NCBI GenBank assembly: GCA_964400165.1
Contig: CAYNSX010000026.1
Location: 1-36,216 of the forward strand
Direction: 5' to 3'
Length of the DNA: 36,216 nucleotides
From: CAYNSX01 sp964400165
GTDB taxonomy: Bacteria; Armatimonadota; Hebobacteria; CAYNSX01
Every line of letters begins with the position of its first letter. Position 1 is the first letter of the stretch. The notes under the pieces were generated by a model, which was given only the letters and a program-made list of their open reading frames with translations, ran no database searches and was not told where the DNA came from. A program made the translations under genes and the position numbers. Below, one piece after another: positions 8,898-18,272 of this stretch.

Positions 8898-10343
8898 CTA
8901 TCCTCCGTGCAGCAGATTCGACTCACGAGCGGGGTTCTCCCGCTGCGGGGGCTCGGCCAAGGCGAGCGGGTGCGCCGTCAGTTCCAGCGTGGCGCCGGTG
9001 GCGGGCGTGATGCGGAAGTCGTCGGCGATGCGGTGGCCGACCACCCAGGCGATGCGGTCGCCGGCGACGACCAGCGGCGTCCGGTCGCGCCGTGAGCGCG
9101 GCACTTTGGCGTTGATGAAGAAGTCCTGGAGTGACACGCTGCCCGGCGCGCCGAGCGGCCGGAAGCGGTCGCCGGGGCGGCGCGTCCGCACTTGCAATGC
9201 AGTGCCGGCGGCGCCGGCGTCGAGCCAAGCGCGAGTCGGTTCATTCGTCAGGGCTTCGGGCGGCGCCGGCAGCAGGCGCGCGGCGATGACACATTCGAGC
9301 GCCGCCACGCGGGTCTCGCCGGGGATGGCCAGGGTAACGGGCCCGTTCATCCCTGGCAGCTTCGCCACCGTTGTGGAGGGCGCAAACCAGATGGTGTCGC
9401 CGTCGCGGGCAATGGCGACGCCGGGCACCTCGACGCGGCGGGCGCCGGGTTCCAGCAGGGCGTCGACGGCATGCAGGTGCTCGCGTGTCAGGTCGGCGCG
9501 CGTGCCGCGCAAATCGGCGAGGATGGCTCTCACGAGCCGCCGGCGCAACGCGGGCGACAGGCCGCGGAGCAAGTTAGCGGGCAGGCCGACGCGCCCGTCT
9601 TCGCCGCGGTGGGTGAGACGCAGCGACTCCCGCGCTTGGCGCTCGAGAAGTTCCGCATCATCGGCGCTGTCGGCGGCGAGCGCGACGAGATGTTCCCGGA
9701 GACGCGGCTGATACTCGGCTTCGAGCAGCGGCAGGAGGTGCTCGCGCAGACGCACGCGCAGGTGGCGCTGGTCCCGATTGCCGGGGTCGGTGCGGAAGGC
9801 GAGGCCGTGCGCGCCGCAATACATCTCGGTCTCGCGGCGCCAGCAGCCGAGCAGCGGGCGGATGAACGGCGGGCGCACCGGCGCCATGCCCGCCAGGCCG
9901 TCGAGCCCGGCGCCGCGCAGCAGGTGCATCAGAACGGTCTCCGCCTGGTCGTCGGTGGTGTGGCCGAGGGCGATGCGCGTGGCGCCGAGGTCGCTGGCCG
10001 TCCGCCGCAAAAACCGGAGGCGCGCGGTGCGCGCCGCGACCGGCGCCGACACGCGGTCGCGTTGCGCCAGGGCGCGCGCATCGATCGCGTCCGCATAGAC
10101 CGGCACGCCGAGCGACTCGCCGAATGCCCGCACGAATGCGACATCGGCGCGCCCGTCGTCGCCGCGCAGGCCGTGGTCGAGCGTGGCGATGGCGAGTTCA
10201 AATCGGAACTCATCGCGCAGCCGGTGCAGCAGATGCACGAGTGCGACGGAGTCCTGCCCCCCGGAACAGGCGGCGACCACGCGCGCGTCCGCCGCAATCA
10301 TCCGGTGCCGCCGCAGCGCGGCGCGGACGCGGGCGAGCAGCAT
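8898..10343 (-). CDS. tilS: tRNA(Ile)-lysidine synthase
   Basis: TilS modifies the wobble cytidine of the CAU-anticodon tRNA-Ile to lysidine, using ATP and lysine, so that it reads AUA. The 481-residue protein begins with the PP-loop SGGQDS at 27-32, which binds ATP. It then has the family segments LGHTTDDQAETVLMHLLRG (near 127-145) and RPLLGCWRRE. The C-terminal TilS domain has RRPGDRFRPLG and LQDFFINAKVPR near 390-420. Length is slightly above the usual 430-460. ATG 10343 lies 4 nt after the apgM stop. The gene is essential in most bacteria. Confidence 0.95.
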   Translation of the reverse strand: MLLARVRAALRRHRMIAADARVVAACSGGQDSVALVHLLHRLRDEFRFELAIATLDHGLRGDDGRADVAFVRAFGESLGVPVYADAIDARALAQRDRVSAPVAARTARLRFLRRTASDLGATRIALGHTTDDQAETVLMHLLRGAGLDGLAGMAPVRPPFIRPLLGCWRRETEMYCGAHGLAFRTDPGNRDQRHLRVRLREHLLPLLEAEYQPRLREHLVALAADSADDAELLERQARESLRLTHRGEDGRVGLPANLLRGLSPALRRRLVRAILADLRGTRADLTREHLHAVDALLEPGARRVEVPGVAIARDGDTIWFAPSTTVAKLPGMNGPVTLAIPGETRVAALECVIAARLLPAPPEALTNEPTRAWLDAGAAGTALQVRTRRPGDRFRPLGAPGSVSLQDFFINAKVPRSRRDRTPLVVAGDRIAWVVGHRIADDFRITPATGATLELTAHPLALAEPPQRENPARESNLLHGG

Positions 10344-10347
10344 TGCG

Positions 10348-11598
10348 CTAATTCACCAGCATGAGATTGATCAGGCGGTGCCCGTCGTCGAGCGTCCAGT
10401 CGCTCTCGCTCGCCGACGGCTCGTCGAAGTGCTCGGAATGGTCGGGGATGAGAAACGGCGTGTACAGCAGAAACGGCACCGGGTCGGCGGCGTGCCCGCG
10501 GGTGGAGAGGCAGGTGTAGTGGTCGGGCAGGATGAGAACTTTGTGCTGTTCGTAGGGGCGCAGGAAGTCGGCGACCGGGCCGACGATCTCGTGGTCGATC
10601 TGCTCGATCGACCAGACCTTGCCCTCGAGGTCACCGTTGTGCGCCGCAGTGTCGGGCGCTTCGATGTGCACGATGACCAGGTCATACACCTCGAGCGCCG
10701 AGATGGCGGCACGGCCCTTGGCGGCGAAATCGGTGTCCAGGTTGCCCGTCGCGCCGGGCACATCGAGAACGGTGATGCCCGACGCGGCGGCCATCCCCTT
10801 GACGGTGTCGGTGCCGGCCACGAGCGCCGCGGTGACGCCGTGCATCACCGGGAACGACGGCAGTTGCGGCAGCCGCCCCTGCCCCCACGGCCACAGCATA
10901 TTGGCGGGGAAGCGGCCTTCGTCGAGGCGGCGCCGGTTGATGTCGTGTTTGTGCAGCAATTCGAACGAATCGAAGATGAACTGGCGCAGTTCGCCGTCGC
11001 CGTCGCCGCGGGGCAGGTGCGGCTCGACGGCCTGCCCCTGCACTTCGTGCGGCGGCGTGGTCTGCACTTCGAGCGACCCGGCGCGCCAGACGAGGATGTT
11101 GCGAAAACTCTGCCCGGGGTGCAGCACGAAGCGCCGGGAGCCGAGCCGTTCGCGCACCAGGGTCACCAGCGGGCGCGCCTCCTGGGTCGAAATCTCCCCG
11201 GCGCTGTAGTGCAGAAGATTGGCCGCGTCGTCGTCCACGGTGACGAGGTTGCAACGAAACGCGACATCCTTGGCGTCCAGCGGAATGCCGAGCGACAGCG
11301 CCTCCAAGCCGGCGCGGCCGGCGAAGTAGCGCTTCGGGTCGTAGCCGAGGATGCTCAAGAAGGCGACATCGGTGCCGGGGGTCATCCCGTCGGGCACCGT
11401 CTTCACCAGCCCGACGATGCCGCCGGCGGCGAGGCGCGACATTGCCGGTGTGTCGGCGGCCTGCAGCGGAGTGCGCCCCTCGAGTTCGGGCAGCGGACGG
11501 TCAGCGGCGCCGTCGAGCACGACCATCAGGTACTTCGGCCCGGCGTCCTCGATGTGAATGCGCGCCGGTTGCAACGCCGGTGACGGAGCGCCTGTCAC
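10348..11598 (-). CDS. apgM: 2,3-bisphosphoglycerate-independent phosphoglycerate mutase, archaeal (ApgM) type
   Basis: Interconverts 3- and 2-phosphoglycerate in glycolysis and gluconeogenesis. The 416-residue protein belongs to the alkaline phosphatase superfamily. VVLDGAADRP near residues 26-35 carries the first metal-binding Asp, followed by the conserved TPLQAADTPAMS. HIEAPDTAAHNGD and LPDHYTC near the C-terminus carry further metal ligands, and RGHAADPVPFLLY matches the family end. The start is GTG 11598, which overlaps the purC stop by four bases (GTGA) and indicates coupling. This form is the archaeal/deep-bacterial ApgM rather than GpmI or GpmA. Confidence 0.93.
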   Translation of the reverse strand: MTGAPSPALQPARIHIEDAGPKYLMVVLDGAADRPLPELEGRTPLQAADTPAMSRLAAGGIVGLVKTVPDGMTPGTDVAFLSILGYDPKRYFAGRAGLEALSLGIPLDAKDVAFRCNLVTVDDDAANLLHYSAGEISTQEARPLVTLVRERLGSRRFVLHPGQSFRNILVWRAGSLEVQTTPPHEVQGQAVEPHLPRGDGDGELRQFIFDSFELLHKHDINRRRLDEGRFPANMLWPWGQGRLPQLPSFPVMHGVTAALVAGTDTVKGMAAASGITVLDVPGATGNLDTDFAAKGRAAISALEVYDLVIVHIEAPDTAAHNGDLEGKVWSIEQIDHEIVGPVADFLRPYEQHKVLILPDHYTCLSTRGHAADPVPFLLYTPFLIPDHSEHFDEPSASESDWTLDDGHRLINLMLVN

Positions 11599-12494
11599 GG
11601 CAACTCATTGCCGGTGAGCAGCCGGCAGGCCTCCAGATAGCGGGCGCGGGTGCCCTCGACCACTTCGGCGGGCAGCGGCGGCGCCGGCGGCAGTTTGTTC
11701 CAGCCCACCTGTTCCAGGTAATCGCGCACGAACTGCTTGTCGAAACTCGGCGGCGAGGCGCCGGGCGCATAGTCGTCGAGCGACCAATAGCGCGACGAAT
11801 CGGGGGTGAGCACTTCGTCAATCAGCAGCACATCGCCCGCCTGGCGGCCGAATTCGAACTTGGTGTCGGCGAGGATGAGCCCGCGCGTGCGCGCATACTC
11901 GGCCGCGCGTCGGTAAATGTCCAGCGTCAGACCCTTGAGGTGCTTGGTCAGGTCCGCGCCCAAGAGTTCGGCCACCTGGCGCTCGCTGATGTTCTCGTCG
12001 TGGCCGCTGGTGGCCTTCGTCGCGGGCGTGAAGATGGGCGGGTCGAGCGGCGCGGCGAGGGGCAATCCGGGCGGCAGCGCGACGCCGCTGACGGCGCCGG
12101 TCTGCTGGTATTCCTTCCAGCCGGAGCCGAAGAGATAGCCCCGCGCCACGCACTCGACGGGCAGCGGGTCGCACTTCTTCACCAACATGCTGCGCCCAGC
12201 GAGTTGCCCGGCATAGGGCTGCGCTGTGGCCGGGAAGTCGTCCATTGCGGCGGTGAGGAAGTGGTGCGGCACCGTGCTTCCGAAGTACTCAAACCAGAAC
12301 ACCGACAGCGCCGTCAGCACGCGCCCCTTATCGGGGATCGGCGTCGGCAGCACGACATCGAACGCCGACATCCGGTCGGTGGCGACGACCAAGAGCGTGT
12401 CGCCGAGGTCGTAGACGTCGCGCACCTTGCCGCGGGCGTGGAGGCGGAGGCCGGGGCAATCGGTCGCGAAGATTCCCGCGGTGGCGGTCGGCAT
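11595..12494 (-). CDS. purC: SAICAR synthase (phosphoribosylaminoimidazole-succinocarboxamide synthase)
   Basis: PurC joins aspartate to CAIR with ATP in step 7-8 of purine biosynthesis. The 299-residue protein shows the ATP-binding start KVRDVYDLGD near residue 19-28, TDRMSAFDVVLPTPIPDKG near 39-57, the VKKCDPLPVECVARGYLFGS segment, and DEVLTPDSSRYW near 231. The length matches the long bacterial/yeast-type enzyme rather than the short 235-residue form. Its ATG overlaps the stop of the upstream biotin-carrier gene by one base (TAATG). No other purine genes are in the window. Confidence 0.95.
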   Translation of the reverse strand: MPTATAGIFATDCPGLRLHARGKVRDVYDLGDTLLVVATDRMSAFDVVLPTPIPDKGRVLTALSVFWFEYFGSTVPHHFLTAAMDDFPATAQPYAGQLAGRSMLVKKCDPLPVECVARGYLFGSGWKEYQQTGAVSGVALPPGLPLAAPLDPPIFTPATKATSGHDENISERQVAELLGADLTKHLKGLTLDIYRRAAEYARTRGLILADTKFEFGRQAGDVLLIDEVLTPDSSRYWSLDDYAPGASPPSFDKQFVRDYLEQVGWNKLPPAPPLPAEVVEGTRARYLEACRLLTGNELP

Positions 12495-12955
12495 TAGCGC
12501 CCGCGGCCGCGTTCGGCGCCGGGTTCGATCTCAATCAGCGGCTGTCCGGAGGTCACCATCTGACCGCTCTCGGCGAGGATGCGGACGACGCGGCCGCTGG
12601 TCTCGGCGGAGATTTCATTGAAGACTTTCATCGCCTCCACCAGCCCGACCACCGTGTCGGGCGAGACCCAGGCGCCGATGTCCACGAACGGCGGCGCGTC
12701 GGGCGACGGGGAGCGATAGAAAATGCCGACCAGCGGGGAGTTGATCGTCGGCAGCGTACTCGCTGCGAGAACGGTCGCGCCGTCGGTCGCCGGGTCGGCC
12801 GCGGCAGGCGCGGCGGCGAGCGCCGCCGCAACCGGCCGAGGGCAAGTGCGGAAGGCGACGCGGAATTCGCCGTCGCGGAACGAGAACTCGGTCAGCCGCT
12901 GCTCCTGCGCCCACTCCACCAGCGCGCGCACACGGGCCAGCACCCGGTCGTCCAT
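12494..12955 (-). CDS. Second biotin carboxyl carrier-like protein
   Basis: A 153-residue BCCP-like protein. The C-terminal half is a biotinyl/lipoyl domain with EAMKVFNEI; the Lys in AMKV is the expected biotinylation site. A flexible Ala/Pro/Asp-rich linker follows an N-terminal segment (about 1-30) beginning MDDRVLARVRALVEW. The biotinyl domain resembles the canonical AccB proteins (EAMKLMNEI) more than the neighbouring accB (14792-15244) does. It lies 45 nt after nusB and overlaps purC, so it is in the same operon. It could be the true acetyl-CoA carboxylase carrier, a carrier for another carboxylase, or a spare copy. Confidence 0.88.
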   Translation of the reverse strand: MDDRVLARVRALVEWAQEQRLTEFSFRDGEFRVAFRTCPRPVAAALAAAPAAADPATDGATVLAASTLPTINSPLVGIFYRSPSPDAPPFVDIGAWVSPDTVVGLVEAMKVFNEISAETSGRVVRILAESGQMVTSGQPLIEIEPGAERGRGR

Positions 12956-13000
12956 TGCAACGAGTCTAACCCGTTCCGCGGGCGAGGGAAAGGCGCGGCG

Positions 13001-13423
13001 TCAGGGCGAGGCGGCGCCCTCGGCGGGCAGCGCCCGGATGACATTGCCGAGGATGCCGTTGATGAACCGGCCCGACTCGGCGGTCGAGTATTTCTTGGCC
13101 AGTTCGACCGCTTCGTCGGCAGTGACGCTCGGCGGCACATCGGGCACATACAGGAGTTCGAAGAGCGCCAGGCGCAGCAGCATCAGGTCGACGCGCGCCA
13201 TCCGGTCGACTGGCCAGTCGTGCGCGCACTCGCCGATGCGGGCGTCGAGCTCCGCGCGGCGCTCCCAAGCGCCAAGGAAAATGGTGCGCGCGAAGTCGAG
13301 CGTGTCGCGCGACAGTCGCGTCGTCTCGGTGCGGGCGATGATGTCCGCCGGCTCCCCGCCGCCGACGCCGCACTGGAACATCCACTTCAGGGCCAATTCG
13401 CGTGCGGAGCGGCGGCGGCCCAT
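13001..13423 (-). CDS. nusB: Transcription antitermination factor NusB
   Basis: NusB binds boxA RNA with NusE (S10) and supports rRNA antitermination. The 140-residue, all-helical protein begins with RRRSARELALKWMFQ, the N-terminal NusB signature, and has RMARVDLMLLRLALFEL followed by SVTADEAVELAKKYS and GRFINGILGNV near the C-terminus, matching the family closely. ATG 13423 lies 3 nt after the accC stop. The accC-nusB neighbourhood recurs in several Gram-positive and deep-branching bacteria. Confidence 0.95.
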   Translation of the reverse strand: MGRRRSARELALKWMFQCGVGGGEPADIIARTETTRLSRDTLDFARTIFLGAWERRAELDARIGECAHDWPVDRMARVDLMLLRLALFELLYVPDVPPSVTADEAVELAKKYSTAESGRFINGILGNVIRALPAEGAASP

Positions 13424-13426
13424 CGA

Positions 13427-14782
<1,356 letters not shown>

Positions 14783-14791
14783 CGGCGCCGC

Positions 14792-15244
14792 CTAGCCCGC
14801 GTCGCCGCTGGGCGTCAGCACCACGAGCAACTGCCCGTATTCGACGGCGTCGCCTTCGTGCACCGCGATCTCCGCGACGCGCCCGCCCGCGGGGGCCGTC
14901 ACTTCGTGCGGCACCTTCATCGCTTCGATGGTGAGCAGCACTTGCCCCTCGTGTACGGGCACGCCCGGCCCGATGCCGTTGCCGGGGACGAAATGCACGG
15001 TGCCGAGCAGCGGGGCCTTCACTTCCATTACTGTTGTGACGGGCGCCGCGGCGAGCGTCAGTTGCGCGGGGTCGGCGGCCGGTGTTTCGGGCGCGGCGGC
15101 GGCCGCCCGGGCGGGCGCTCGGTCGCGCGTCAGGCGCACCGCGAAGTCGGGGACTTCGAGTTCGAGTTCCGTCAGGCCCTTCTCGTCCATCAACTGCACC
15201 AGGTCCTGCAGAAACGAATCCGTGTCGGGTTCGCCCCCGGTCAT
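14792..15244 (-). CDS. accB: Biotin carboxyl carrier protein
   Basis: A 150-residue BCCP. An N-terminal segment (DLVQLMDEKGLTELELE, about 14-30) and an Ala/Pro-rich linker lead to a biotinyl domain with IEAMKVPHEV; Lys in AMKV should carry biotin, attached by a biotin ligase encoded elsewhere. It should shuttle the carboxyl group from AccC. ATG 15244 lies 1 nt after the efp stop (15246) and accC follows, the classical efp-accB-accC order. A second BCCP-like gene sits three genes downstream. Confidence 0.93.
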   Translation of the reverse strand: MTGGEPDTDSFLQDLVQLMDEKGLTELELEVPDFAVRLTRDRAPARAAAAAPETPAADPAQLTLAAAPVTTVMEVKAPLLGTVHFVPGNGIGPGVPVHEGQVLLTIEAMKVPHEVTAPAGGRVAEIAVHEGDAVEYGQLLVVLTPSGDAG

Positions 15245-15245
15245 G

Positions 15246-15803
15246 TCAGGCCCGCTCGATGTACTCGCCCGTTTGGGTGTTCACCCGGACGAAATCGCCC
15301 TGGTTGACGAACAGCGGCACCCGGACCGTGGCGCCGGTCTCGAGTGTGGCCACCTTGTTCCCGCCGGTCGCCGTGTCGCCGCGCAGCCCCGGGTCAGTCT
15401 CGGTGATTTGCAGTTCGACCGACATCGGCAGCTCGACGCCCAGGAATTCTCCCGCATACTGCAGCAGCGTCACATCCTGCCCTTCCTTCATCCACTGTGA
15501 GGAATCGCCGAGACGCTCTTCGGTCAAAGTCTGCTGCTCGTACGATTCGTTGTCCATAAAGATGAAATCATCACCCGAGCGGTAGAGGAACTGGCTGGGC
15601 CGCTTTTCGACGAATGCCGATTCGACTTTTTCACCCGCCTCGAAGGTCTGCTCCAGGATGGCGCCCGTGCGCAGATTGCGCAGCTTGGCGCGCACGGTGG
15701 CGCTTCCGCGGCCGCGCATCTGATGTTTGTATTCGACAATCTGGTAGAGCTGGCCGTTGCGCTCAATGGTCAGCCCAGACCGGAAATCAGCGGTCGAAAT
15801 CAC
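15246..15803 (-). CDS. efp: Translation elongation factor P
   Basis: EF-P relieves ribosome stalling at polyproline. The 185-residue protein has the three OB/KOW-like domains and ends in TGEYIERA, close to the family consensus. The tip loop that reaches the peptidyl-tRNA reads MRGRGSA, so residue 32 is Arg rather than the Lys modified in the E. coli type. The start is GTG 15803 with GGGAGG at 15809-15814 as ribosome-binding site, and the promoter lies 20-49 nt upstream. It heads the long operon. No EF-P-modifying enzyme (EpmA, EpmB, EarP, YmfI type) is in the window. Confidence 0.96.
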   Translation of the reverse strand: MISTADFRSGLTIERNGQLYQIVEYKHQMRGRGSATVRAKLRNLRTGAILEQTFEAGEKVESAFVEKRPSQFLYRSGDDFIFMDNESYEQQTLTEERLGDSSQWMKEGQDVTLLQYAGEFLGVELPMSVELQITETDPGLRGDTATGGNKVATLETGATVRVPLFVNQGDFVRVNTQTGEYIERA

Positions 15804-15822
15804 GGGTGCCTCCCGGCGCGGG

Positions 15823-15852
15823 ACTATACCTGCGCCCGCGCCGCAGCGTCAA
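15823..15852 (-). promoter_or_regulatory. Sigma70-type promoter for the efp operon
   Basis: On the minus strand, TTGACG (15847-15852) is separated by 18 nt from TATAGT (15823-15828). Transcription would start near 15816, giving a leader of about 13 nt before the GTG of efp. It is the only clear promoter I see before the thirteen closely spaced genes that run down to 2244. Confidence 0.7.
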
Positions 15853-15881
15853 ACCGAGCGCCGCCATTTGGATGGCAGTGA

Positions 15882-16895
15882 TTAGGGACTGTCAAGTAAT
15901 TGTCGAGCGGTTGGCGCAAAGGGCGATATCGGATTACGGTTGAGGATCTGCCTCAGATGTTCACGCATCTCATCTCCTCGGCCGAGACGCCTGTATGACG
16001 AGGCAAGCAGCAGGTGCGTCTCATCATCCCGCAGCCGGGGAAAGTCTCGGAGCACCAATTCTCCGCAGCGGACAGCTCTCTCAGACCACTGAACCGCCTC
16101 CGGGCCTTGGCGGTTCGCATAGCTCCACGCGGCACGGCGATCATACAACTGAGTGAGGGCAAGGAGCGCATGTTGGTCGTATCCGGAGTGCGGAAAGTCG
16201 TGAGCGAATTCCTCCAAGAGGCTGGTCAAGAAGGGTTCCGAGATCCGGGGATCATCGTTATACGACCGAAATGACTCCCACAGGTCGGGATGCGACTCCA
16301 GAAAGCGCAGCGCGCCGCGCCCGGCCGGCGATGGCGGTGCCACAGTCAGATCAAGCGGGGCCGAAGTTACGATCCGTGTGCTCCACGCCTTTGGTCCGAT
16401 CGAGTTTGGGTCGTGAACTGCTCCAGCCCGAACCTTGAGCAATAAAGTTAAGCGATAAGTGCCTGGTTGCGGGAAGAGCGGAACAAGAACTCCGCCGGAG
16501 AACGGATCGAGCCCCTGGACAAGTCTGCCGTGCGAAAACACCACTAGGTATCCTTGAGAGTCTCCCGACTGAAGAGTCCACCAGGGCAGTGTCCCGCAAG
16601 TATCGAATCCGCCGAAAACTGGAAGGATCAATTTGTCAGGGACAGCGCCTCCTGCCTCGACTGTAAGTACGAATTCGGATGTGAAATTTGGTCCGCCAAT
16701 GCTAAGCGGAAGTTCACCTCTATTGGTCAGTTCTAGCTCGAGCTCGACAGGAGCACCTGCGACGATTCGACTCTGCCGCAGGCGGGCAGTGAGGATTAAG
16801 GGTTTATTTGCCGCGAAATATTGATGCAAGAACAAGATCATCGCGGCGGTCATGCCCGCTGGCCACCAGCGAAATGGGAATCTGTACGACTTCAT
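15882..16895 (-). CDS. Envelope protein with beta-sandwich and C-terminal TPR-like region
   Basis: Not assignable to a named family. ATG 16895 was chosen because it starts a signal-type N-terminus (basic residues, then a hydrophobic run to about residue 30); frames further upstream would run through the tRNA-Arg gene. The 337-residue protein continues with a probable beta-sandwich whose VELELELTNRGELPLSI resembles envelope domains of the NEW1/intracellular-proteinase-inhibitor kind, and then a helical C-terminal third (about 230-337) with repeats such as HALLALTQLY and HLLLASSYRRLGRGDEMREHL, consistent with TPRs. The same order occurs in the second half of the 28296-30149 protein. The AT content is higher than in the operon next door. 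Confidence 0.75.
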   Translation of the reverse strand: MKSYRFPFRWWPAGMTAAMILFLHQYFAANKPLILTARLRQSRIVAGAPVELELELTNRGELPLSIGGPNFTSEFVLTVEAGGAVPDKLILPVFGGFDTCGTLPWWTLQSGDSQGYLVVFSHGRLVQGLDPFSGGVLVPLFPQPGTYRLTLLLKVRAGAVHDPNSIGPKAWSTRIVTSAPLDLTVAPPSPAGRGALRFLESHPDLWESFRSYNDDPRISEPFLTSLLEEFAHDFPHSGYDQHALLALTQLYDRRAAWSYANRQGPEAVQWSERAVRCGELVLRDFPRLRDDETHLLLASSYRRLGRGDEMREHLRQILNRNPISPFAPTARQLLDSP

Positions 16896-16997
16896 TGTTG
16901 ACCGCCTTTGACTGCTCTGCTCTTTTGACTGGTCGTCGACTAGCAAGGTTCCCAAGGCCGCCCGTCCCGCCGCAGGTGTGGGATAATGCACTATCGT

Positions 16998-17074
16998 GGC
17001 CCCGTAGCTCAATCGGATAGAGCGAGTCCGTCCTAAGGACGAGGTTGCGCGTTCGAGTCGCGCCGGGGCCACCA
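16998..17074 (+). tRNA. tRNA-Arg(CCU)
   Basis: A cloverleaf is readable: acceptor GGCCCCG (16998-17004) pairs with CGGGGCC (17064-17070), D-stem GCTC/GAGC, T-stem around GTTCGAGT, discriminator A and genome-encoded CCA (17072-17074). The anticodon CCT (17032-17034) sits in the loop GTCCTAA, so it reads AGG (Arg). The outermost anticodon-stem pair is an A-G mismatch. A GATAAT at 16982-16987 could be the -10 box. Confidence 0.96.
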
Positions 17075-17149
17075 AAGATAGCGCGTGGTAAGCAGTACGT
17101 AGTACGTCGGAACTGCACGAAACCGATTCTACAATGGGGAGCTGGTACT

Positions 17150-17251
17150 CCCTCTCCTCTTCAGGGAGAGGGTGCCCTGCGAAGCCTTGGCGAAGCAGGG
17201 CGGGAGAGGGAGTCGGAAGTTAGTTTCTCCCCTCTCCTCACAGGAGAGGGG
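17150..17251. repeat. Palindromic repeat cluster upstream of pth
   Basis: Two GC-rich inverted repeats flank a gaagccttggcgaagcagg block. The first is CCCTCTCC at 17150-17157 with GGGAGAGGG at 17164-17172. The second is CCCCTCTCCT-cac-AGGAGAGGGG at 17229-17251. It is another copy of the family seen in the ligase tail and before secA. It fills most of the 212-nt gap between tRNA-Arg and pth; I see no gene there. Confidence 0.85.
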
Positions 17252-17286
17252 GCAGGGGGGTGAGGCCGCTCCCTTACAATGCACGC

Positions 17287-17877
17287 ATGCCCACCCGCGC
17301 CATCGTCGGCCTCGGCAACCCCGGGATGTTCTACGCCCGCACCCGGCACAACCTCGGCTTCCGTGTCGTCGCGCTCCTCGCCAAGCAGGCGGGCGCGCGC
17401 CTGAAGACCGGCAAGTATCAGGCCGCGGCGGCGCGCACGAACATCGACGGCGTCACCACCTGGCTGCTGCAGCCGCTGACAATGATGAACGGCAGCGGCG
17501 CCGCCGTCGGCGCGCTGGTGACGAGCGCCTCGCTGCAAGCCGCCGAGGTGCTGGTGGTCTGCGACGACATCTACCTGCCCCTCGGCACGCTGCGCCTGCG
17601 GCCCAGCGGCGGCGACGGCGGGCACAACGGGCTGACTTCCATCATCGAAGTGCTGGGCACCGAGGCGTTCCCGCGGCTGCGGACGGGAATCGGGCAGCCA
17701 CCCGCCGGAATGGATTACCCGACTTATGTGCTGAAGAGTTTCGCCAAAGCCGAGCGCGCCGCCGCCGATGCGATGGTGGAGCGCGCCGCCGAGTGCGCCC
17801 GCGCCTGGCTGACCGAGGATTTCGAGAAAGTGATGGGGCGGTACAACGCAACAAATGGGAAGGGAGTTAATGGTTAG
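17287..17877 (+). CDS. pth: Peptidyl-tRNA hydrolase
   Basis: Releases tRNA from peptidyl-tRNA that drops off the ribosome. The 196-residue protein starts MPTRAIVGLGNPG, with the conserved Asn in GNPG. The catalytic His lies in TRHNLGF near 22, the conserved Asp in VVCDDIYLPLG near 96, and the second Asn in GGHNGLTSI near 116. ATG 17287 is chosen because an upstream in-frame extension would come from the palindromic repeat. Its 5' side is repeat DNA and no strong Shine-Dalgarno is evident. Confidence 0.96.
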   Translation: MPTRAIVGLGNPGMFYARTRHNLGFRVVALLAKQAGARLKTGKYQAAAARTNIDGVTTWLLQPLTMMNGSGAAVGALVTSASLQAAEVLVVCDDIYLPLGTLRLRPSGGDGGHNGLTSIIEVLGTEAFPRLRTGIGQPPAGMDYPTYVLKSFAKAERAAADAMVERAAECARAWLTEDFEKVMGRYNATNGKGVNG

Positions 17878-17906
17878 TGGTTAGTTGGAACAGCAAATCA
17901 CTGGGG

Positions 17907-17925
17907 GGCAGGCACTCTGCCTGCC
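17907..17925. repeat. GGCAGGC-ACTCT-GCCTGCC hairpin after pth
   Basis: A 7-bp perfect stem with a 5-nt loop lies 30 nt after the pth stop. There is no U-tract, so a terminator role is doubtful. It is probably a dispersed intergenic palindrome. Confidence 0.7.
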
Positions 17926-17987
17926 AGATTCGGACGCGCTCGAATTGCGTTGCTGTTTCAGCCCCGAAGGGGTTGGATGTGCATTCA

Positions 17988-18032
17988 GCCCGGCACCTTG
18001 CCCTGAGCGCAGTCGAAGGGTCAGTGCCGGGC
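17988..18032. repeat. Nested inverted repeat upstream of tRNA-Val
   Basis: Arms GCCCGGCAC (17988-17996) and GTGCCGGGC (18024-18032) enclose CCCTGAGCGCAGTCGAAGGG (18001-18020), itself bounded by CCCT/AGGG. The core matches other copies in the window near 35450-35473 and 35705-35725, so it is a second palindromic family, distinct from the CCCTCTCC set. Confidence 0.8.
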
Positions 18033-18045
18033 CAGGCGATCCCGC

Positions 18046-18054
18046 TGCTATAAT
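18046..18054 (+). promoter_or_regulatory. Extended -10 promoter of tRNA-Val
   Basis: TGCTATAAT places a perfect TATAAT (18049-18054) behind a TGn extension. Transcription would start near 18061, 8 nt before the mature tRNA 5' end. No matching -35 box is visible, which is usual for extended -10 promoters. Confidence 0.7.
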
Positions 18055-18068
18055 CCACCTCGCTGTGT

Positions 18069-18144
18069 GGGCGACTAGCTCAGGAGTCAGAGCGTCTGCT
18101 TGACACGCAGAAGGTCGTAGGTGCGAGTCCTACGTCGCCCACCA
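18069..18144 (+). tRNA. tRNA-Val(GAC)
   Basis: Acceptor GGGCGAC (18069-18075) pairs with GTCGCCC (18134-18140), followed by discriminator A and encoded CCA (18142-18144). The anticodon stem TCTGC/GCAGA encloses TTGACAC with anticodon GAC (18102-18104), which reads GUC and GUU. The T-loop has the usual TGCGAGT-type sequence. Confidence 0.97.
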
Positions 18145-18165
18145 TTCAATTCCAGGGACCGGAGA

Positions 18166-18194
18166 CCCTGCTTCGCCCACTGGGCTACGCAGGG
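18166..18194. repeat. Hairpin downstream of tRNA-Val
   Basis: CCCTGC-ttc-GCCC-act-GGGC-tac-GCAGGG forms an interrupted stem with two perfect helices. It lies 22 nt after the tRNA and could stabilise or end the transcript, but no U-tract follows. It may be another dispersed palindrome. Confidence 0.6.
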
Positions 18195-18229
18195 CGCGGG
18201 CGGGGAGGCGGGGGTCGCCGGGCCTGACA

Positions 18230-18245
18230 TCCGTAAACTTACGGA
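18230..18245. promoter_or_regulatory. TCCGTAA-ac-TTACGGA inverted repeat (possible operator)
   Basis: A perfect 7-bp inverted repeat with a 2-nt centre lies 27 nt upstream of the likely -35 box of the SLH gene. Its AT-containing arms differ from the GC-rich repeat families, which fits a dimeric regulator site. No regulator is encoded next to it. Confidence 0.45.
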
Positions 18246-18272
18246 CATGGCGGCGTCCCTGGGCCGTTTTCA

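Noticed and set aside
16896..17075. N-terminal extension of the 15882-16895 protein
   Set aside because: The extension would translate the tRNA-Arg gene antisense; ATG 16895 starts a normal signal-type N-terminus.
17900..18200. Attachment site or integrated element at the two tRNA genes
   Set aside because: No integrase and no duplicated tRNA 3' end is visible; the flanking palindromes are members of families found elsewhere in the window.
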